Origin: Bacillota bacterium | Lineage (GTDB): Bacteria > Bacillota > Sulfobacillia > Sulfobacillales > Sulfobacillaceae | Direction of reading: 5' to 3' | Length of the DNA stretch: 7,491 nucleotides | Assembly (NCBI GenBank): GCA_021820675.1 | Contig: JAKADI010000068.1 | Span: forward strand, 1-7,491 | Shown: in pieces, positions 5,117 to 7,491 of the stretch | Layout: each line of letters begins with the position of its first letter | How positions within the stretch are numbered: the first letter of the stretch is position 1 | The notes under the pieces: model-generated | What the model was told of the DNA's origin: nothing | The model's database searches: none | What the model saw: only the letters and a program-made list of their open reading frames with translations | Made by a program: the position numbers and the translations under genes

Positions 5117-6538
5117 GGACTGGCGCGCTTACAATTTGGCGGTACCCTTCTCTACCACTTCCTCTTTGTTCCGTTAACCATTGGCCTGGGACTTTTGATC
5201 GCGATTTTAGAGACGTCCTACTACCGATCCCGGAACGAGGTCTACCAAATAGCGATGCAATTTTGGATCAAGATCTATCTGATCAATTTTGCTGTCGGCG
5301 TCGTCACAGGGATAATCCAAGAATTCCAATTCGGCACGAATTGGGCAGACTTTTCGCGTTTTGTGGGAGACGTTTTTGGGGCTCCGTTGGCGCTTGAAAC
5401 CCTGATTGCTTTTTTCTTGGAATCCACGTTTTTAGGCGTCTGGATTTTTGGGTGGGAGAAGTTGTCACCCAAGGTGCATCTGATATCTATTTGGCTCGTG
5501 GTCATGGGCTCTGTAATGTCCGCTTTTTGGATTCTTGCGGCCAATGCGTTTATGCAAGAGCCCCTCGGCTATATTTTCCGCCATGGCCGGGCTGAGATGG
5601 TAAATTTTTTTGCTGTATTAGCCAACCCGCAACTCTGGTTAGAATTTCCCCATACCTTGTTTGGAGCGATCGCCACCGGATCCATTTTCATGGCCGCCAT
5701 TAGTTCGTATCATCTCATCCGGCACACTCGCGATGAGGTCTTTGAACCGAGTTTTCGACTGGCTATTATCGGCGCCGTGATTGGGAGCGTATTGGTCTTA
5801 ATTTTAGGCCATGAACAAGCTCAACATCTGGTAATGACCCAACCGATGAAAATAGCGGCTTCCGAAGCCTTATGGCATACGAGTGCCCTTCATGCTCCGT
5901 GGACTCTTGTTGGGACGATTGACACGCGAGCCCATACCGACCCGTTTGTTCTTCAAATTCCTTATCTTTTGAGCATCTTGGCTTACAATAGTTTAACCGG
6001 ACGCTTACCTGGCCTCTTGGAACTTAATCGTCATTACCAAGCGGTTTATGGCCCCGGCAATTATATCCCGCCCGTTTTTTGGACGTTTTGGGCCTTTCGA
6101 ACGATGATCTTTGCGGGTACGGCTATGGCGTTGATTGCTTTGCTTGCCGCATATTTGACGATAAAGGGGAAGCGCCCTCACTGGCTTCTTGTGCTGTGGG
6201 AATGGACTTTATTTTTACCTTATATTGCCAATTCCGCCGGATGGGTCATGACCGAAGTGGGACGACAGCCATGGGCCGTTTTTGGACTGCTGAAGACGCC
6301 TGTTGGAGTGTCTCCCACTGTGAGCAAGGCAGAATTATGGACCACAGTCATCGGCTATGCCGTTTTGTATTTAGGGATTGCGGTGAGCGCACTCTATTTG
6401 TTTCTTTTCATTATCCGTCAAGGACCCGGTCAGGAACGCCCCGAAAATGAAGACGAATCCATGTCTCCCGAATATTATTGGGGTGGAAATGACTGGCGGC
6501 ACGCTCAAGCCCCGCCCCCCTATGACGACAGGACGTGA
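5105..6538 (+). CDS. cydA: Cytochrome bd-type quinol oxidase subunit I
   Basis: Membrane subunit that oxidises quinol and carries the three hemes reducing oxygen to water. From ATG 5105 it has 477 aa and about nine membrane spans. Conserved residues are visible: His18 (YHFLFVP, heme b595 ligand), Glu98 and Glu106 (ETLIAFFLES), His183 (FPHTLFG) and Met334 (AFRTM), the heme b558 ligands, Lys249 and Glu254 in the quinol (Q) loop (KIAASEALW), and GRQPW (386-390). The Q-loop region is short compared with the 522-aa E. coli protein, as is usual in the short-loop class. ATG 5105 is chosen because GGTGA (5095-5099), complementary to the 16S rRNA tail, lies 5 nt upstream and His18 then nearly matches E. 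coli His19; GTG 5096 (480 aa) has no ribosome site. The hydrophilic C-terminal tail is Pro/Glu/Asp-rich. cydB follows after 82 nt. Assignment to canonical bd or cyanide-insensitive type is left open. Confidence 0.95.
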   Translation: MTAVGLARLQFGGTLLYHFLFVPLTIGLGLLIAILETSYYRSRNEVYQIAMQFWIKIYLINFAVGVVTGIIQEFQFGTNWADFSRFVGDVFGAPLALETLIAFFLESTFLGVWIFGWEKLSPKVHLISIWLVVMGSVMSAFWILAANAFMQEPLGYIFRHGRAEMVNFFAVLANPQLWLEFPHTLFGAIATGSIFMAAISSYHLIRHTRDEVFEPSFRLAIIGAVIGSVLVLILGHEQAQHLVMTQPMKIAASEALWHTSALHAPWTLVGTIDTRAHTDPFVLQIPYLLSILAYNSLTGRLPGLLELNRHYQAVYGPGNYIPPVFWTFWAFRTMIFAGTAMALIALLAAYLTIKGKRPHWLLVLWEWTLFLPYIANSAGWVMTEVGRQPWAVFGLLKTPVGVSPTVSKAELWTTVIGYAVLYLGIAVSALYLFLFIIRQGPGQERPENEDESMSPEYYWGGNDWRHAQAPPPYDDRT

Positions 6539-6620
6539 CAGCCAAACGGTAGGCGAAGGAAACGCGGAACAGGCTATCAACTCCTGAGGCACAAGGGCTC
6601 ATAAAGGAAGAGAGGTTCTC

Positions 6621-7491
6621 ATGCTCAATGTGACCTGGTTTGTCTTGGCGTCTATGCTATTCACGGGGTATTTTTTCCTCGAGGGATTTGATTATGGTGT
6701 GGGGATGCTGCTTCCGATTATTAGTCGTACAGATCGCGAGCGGCGTTTGGTCCTGTCGACCATTGGCCCTTTTTGGGATGGTAATGAGGTCTGGCTGATC
6801 GCGGCGGGAGGAACGTTACTGGCAGCATTTCCGGCCTGGTATGCCAGTTTTCTCACTAGTTTTTATTTAGCGTTCTTTCTCCTATTAGTCGGCCTAATCG
6901 TCCGGGGGGTCGGGATTGAGTTTCGCAGCCGTATCGATGATGGGAAATGGCGCCGATTATGGGATAGTCTTTTTGTGACAGGAAGCGTTATTCCGCCGTT
7001 AATATGGGGATTTGTCATGGCCAACATGGTGAAGGGGGTTCCCTTTGACGCGCACGGTAATTTTGTGGGGCCATGGTCGAAGTTGGTCAATGTCTATTCC
7101 ATCGTGGGAGCCGTTACGGTTGCCTTGGTCTTTGCGTTACACGGGGCCTTATTTTTAATGATTCGGACGCGCGGGGCATTGCATGACCGGGCTGAAAAGT
7201 TAGCCTTCCGGATAGGACCCGTCACCACCGGTATCTTTGTGGTGTTTGTGGCCATGACCTATTATCAAACCGATATCGTGAGGCGCCTGGGTTTGGATCC
7301 GGGTCCCATTCCGGTTTTTGCGCTGCTCAGTTTAATCGCTATCCGCCTTTTTCTGCATAACAAACAAGAAAAATGGGCGTTTGCAGCGACAGGGCTAACC
7401 ATTATCTTTGCTACTGTGACCATATTCTTGTCGCTTTACCCCAGCGTGATGATTAGCTCGATAAATTCCCGATGGAATTTGACCATTTTTA
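6621..7491 (+). CDS. cydB: Cytochrome bd-type quinol oxidase subunit II, cut by window end
   Basis: Second integral-membrane subunit of the oxidase, which stabilises the heme-bearing CydA. The frame stays open from ATG 6621 to the last base, giving 290 residues of an expected 335-380. Family motifs: EGFDYGVGMLLP (21-32), WDGNEVWLIAAGG (52-64), RGVGIEFRS (95-103) and the GSVIPPLIWG stretch (121-130). The last visible part, SLYPSVMISSINSRWNLTI (281-299 in family style, here about 271-289), is the conserved block before the final membrane span, so only the C-terminal tail is missing. AGAGG (6611-6615) with a 5-nt spacer and AAGGAAG (6604-6610) with 10 nt are the ribosome-site candidates. The 82-nt gap after cydA has no promoter or terminator that I can see, so the two are taken as one operon. 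No cydC, cydD or cydX is within view. Confidence 0.95.
   Translation, partial: MLNVTWFVLASMLFTGYFFLEGFDYGVGMLLPIISRTDRERRLVLSTIGPFWDGNEVWLIAAGGTLLAAFPAWYASFLTSFYLAFFLLLVGLIVRGVGIEFRSRIDDGKWRRLWDSLFVTGSVIPPLIWGFVMANMVKGVPFDAHGNFVGPWSKLVNVYSIVGAVTVALVFALHGALFLMIRTRGALHDRAEKLAFRIGPVTTGIFVVFVAMTYYQTDIVRRLGLDPGPIPVFALLSLIAIRLFLHNKQEKWAFAATGLTIIFATVTIFLSLYPSVMISSINSRWNLTIF

Noticed and set aside
6371..6602. Minus-strand open frames over the 3' end of cydA.
   Set aside because: They are antisense to an intact, strongly conserved gene and have low-complexity, non-family translations.
6539..6620. Possible small gene or promoter between cydA and cydB.
   Set aside because: No frame with a ribosome site and no paired -35/-10; only a weak 4-bp stem (6585-6588 with 6598-6601).

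Overview
The window (7,491 bases, moderate GC) looks like ordinary chromosomal DNA of a Gram-positive bacterium of the Bacillota. Reasons: strong GAGGAGG-type ribosome binding sites about 7 nt before dapA and asnB, TTG/GTG alternative starts, an asparagine synthetase of exactly the length of the Bacillus AsnO type (614 aa), and compact spacing. An acidophile/thermophile relative such as Sulfobacillus is my guess from overall feel only; nothing here proves it. I see no mobile element, CRISPR array, tRNA or rRNA.

Layout. (1) 1-250: a leader region holding a probable 41-aa small ORF (63-188) with a good Shine-Dalgarno, several RNA stems, and a GC-rich hairpin across its stop codon. (2) 251-1156, plus: dapA, the first committed step of the lysine/dipicolinate branch. 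(3) 3026-1182, minus: glutamine-hydrolysing asparagine synthetase, convergent with dapA across only 25 nt. (4) 4175-3159, minus: moaA, first step of molybdopterin synthesis, 132 nt upstream of asnB in the same direction; the gap holds two dyads. (5) 4411-4917, plus: GNAT acetyltransferase of the phosphinothricin/methionine-sulfoximine (PAT/MnaT) type, divergent from moaA, with a recognisable promoter. (6) 4919-5014: a doubtful 31-aa ORF. (7) 5105-6538 and 6621 to the window end, plus: cydA and cydB (cut at the right edge), the two main subunits of a cytochrome bd-type quinol oxidase. The cydA promoter/start region is unusually rich in dyads.

How they fit together: dapA and asnB both use aspartate-family chemistry (aspartate semialdehyde and aspartate), and in spore formers both dipicolinate supply and AsnO matter for sporulation, but they are convergent and so not one operon. 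cydAB is a clear two-gene respiratory operon. moaA and the acetyltransferase share a divergent promoter region without an evident functional link. All main genes appear intact and ordinary. The second-look items are the small ORF and structured leader before dapA and the dyad cluster at the cydA start. I did not find a clearly new multi-gene system.
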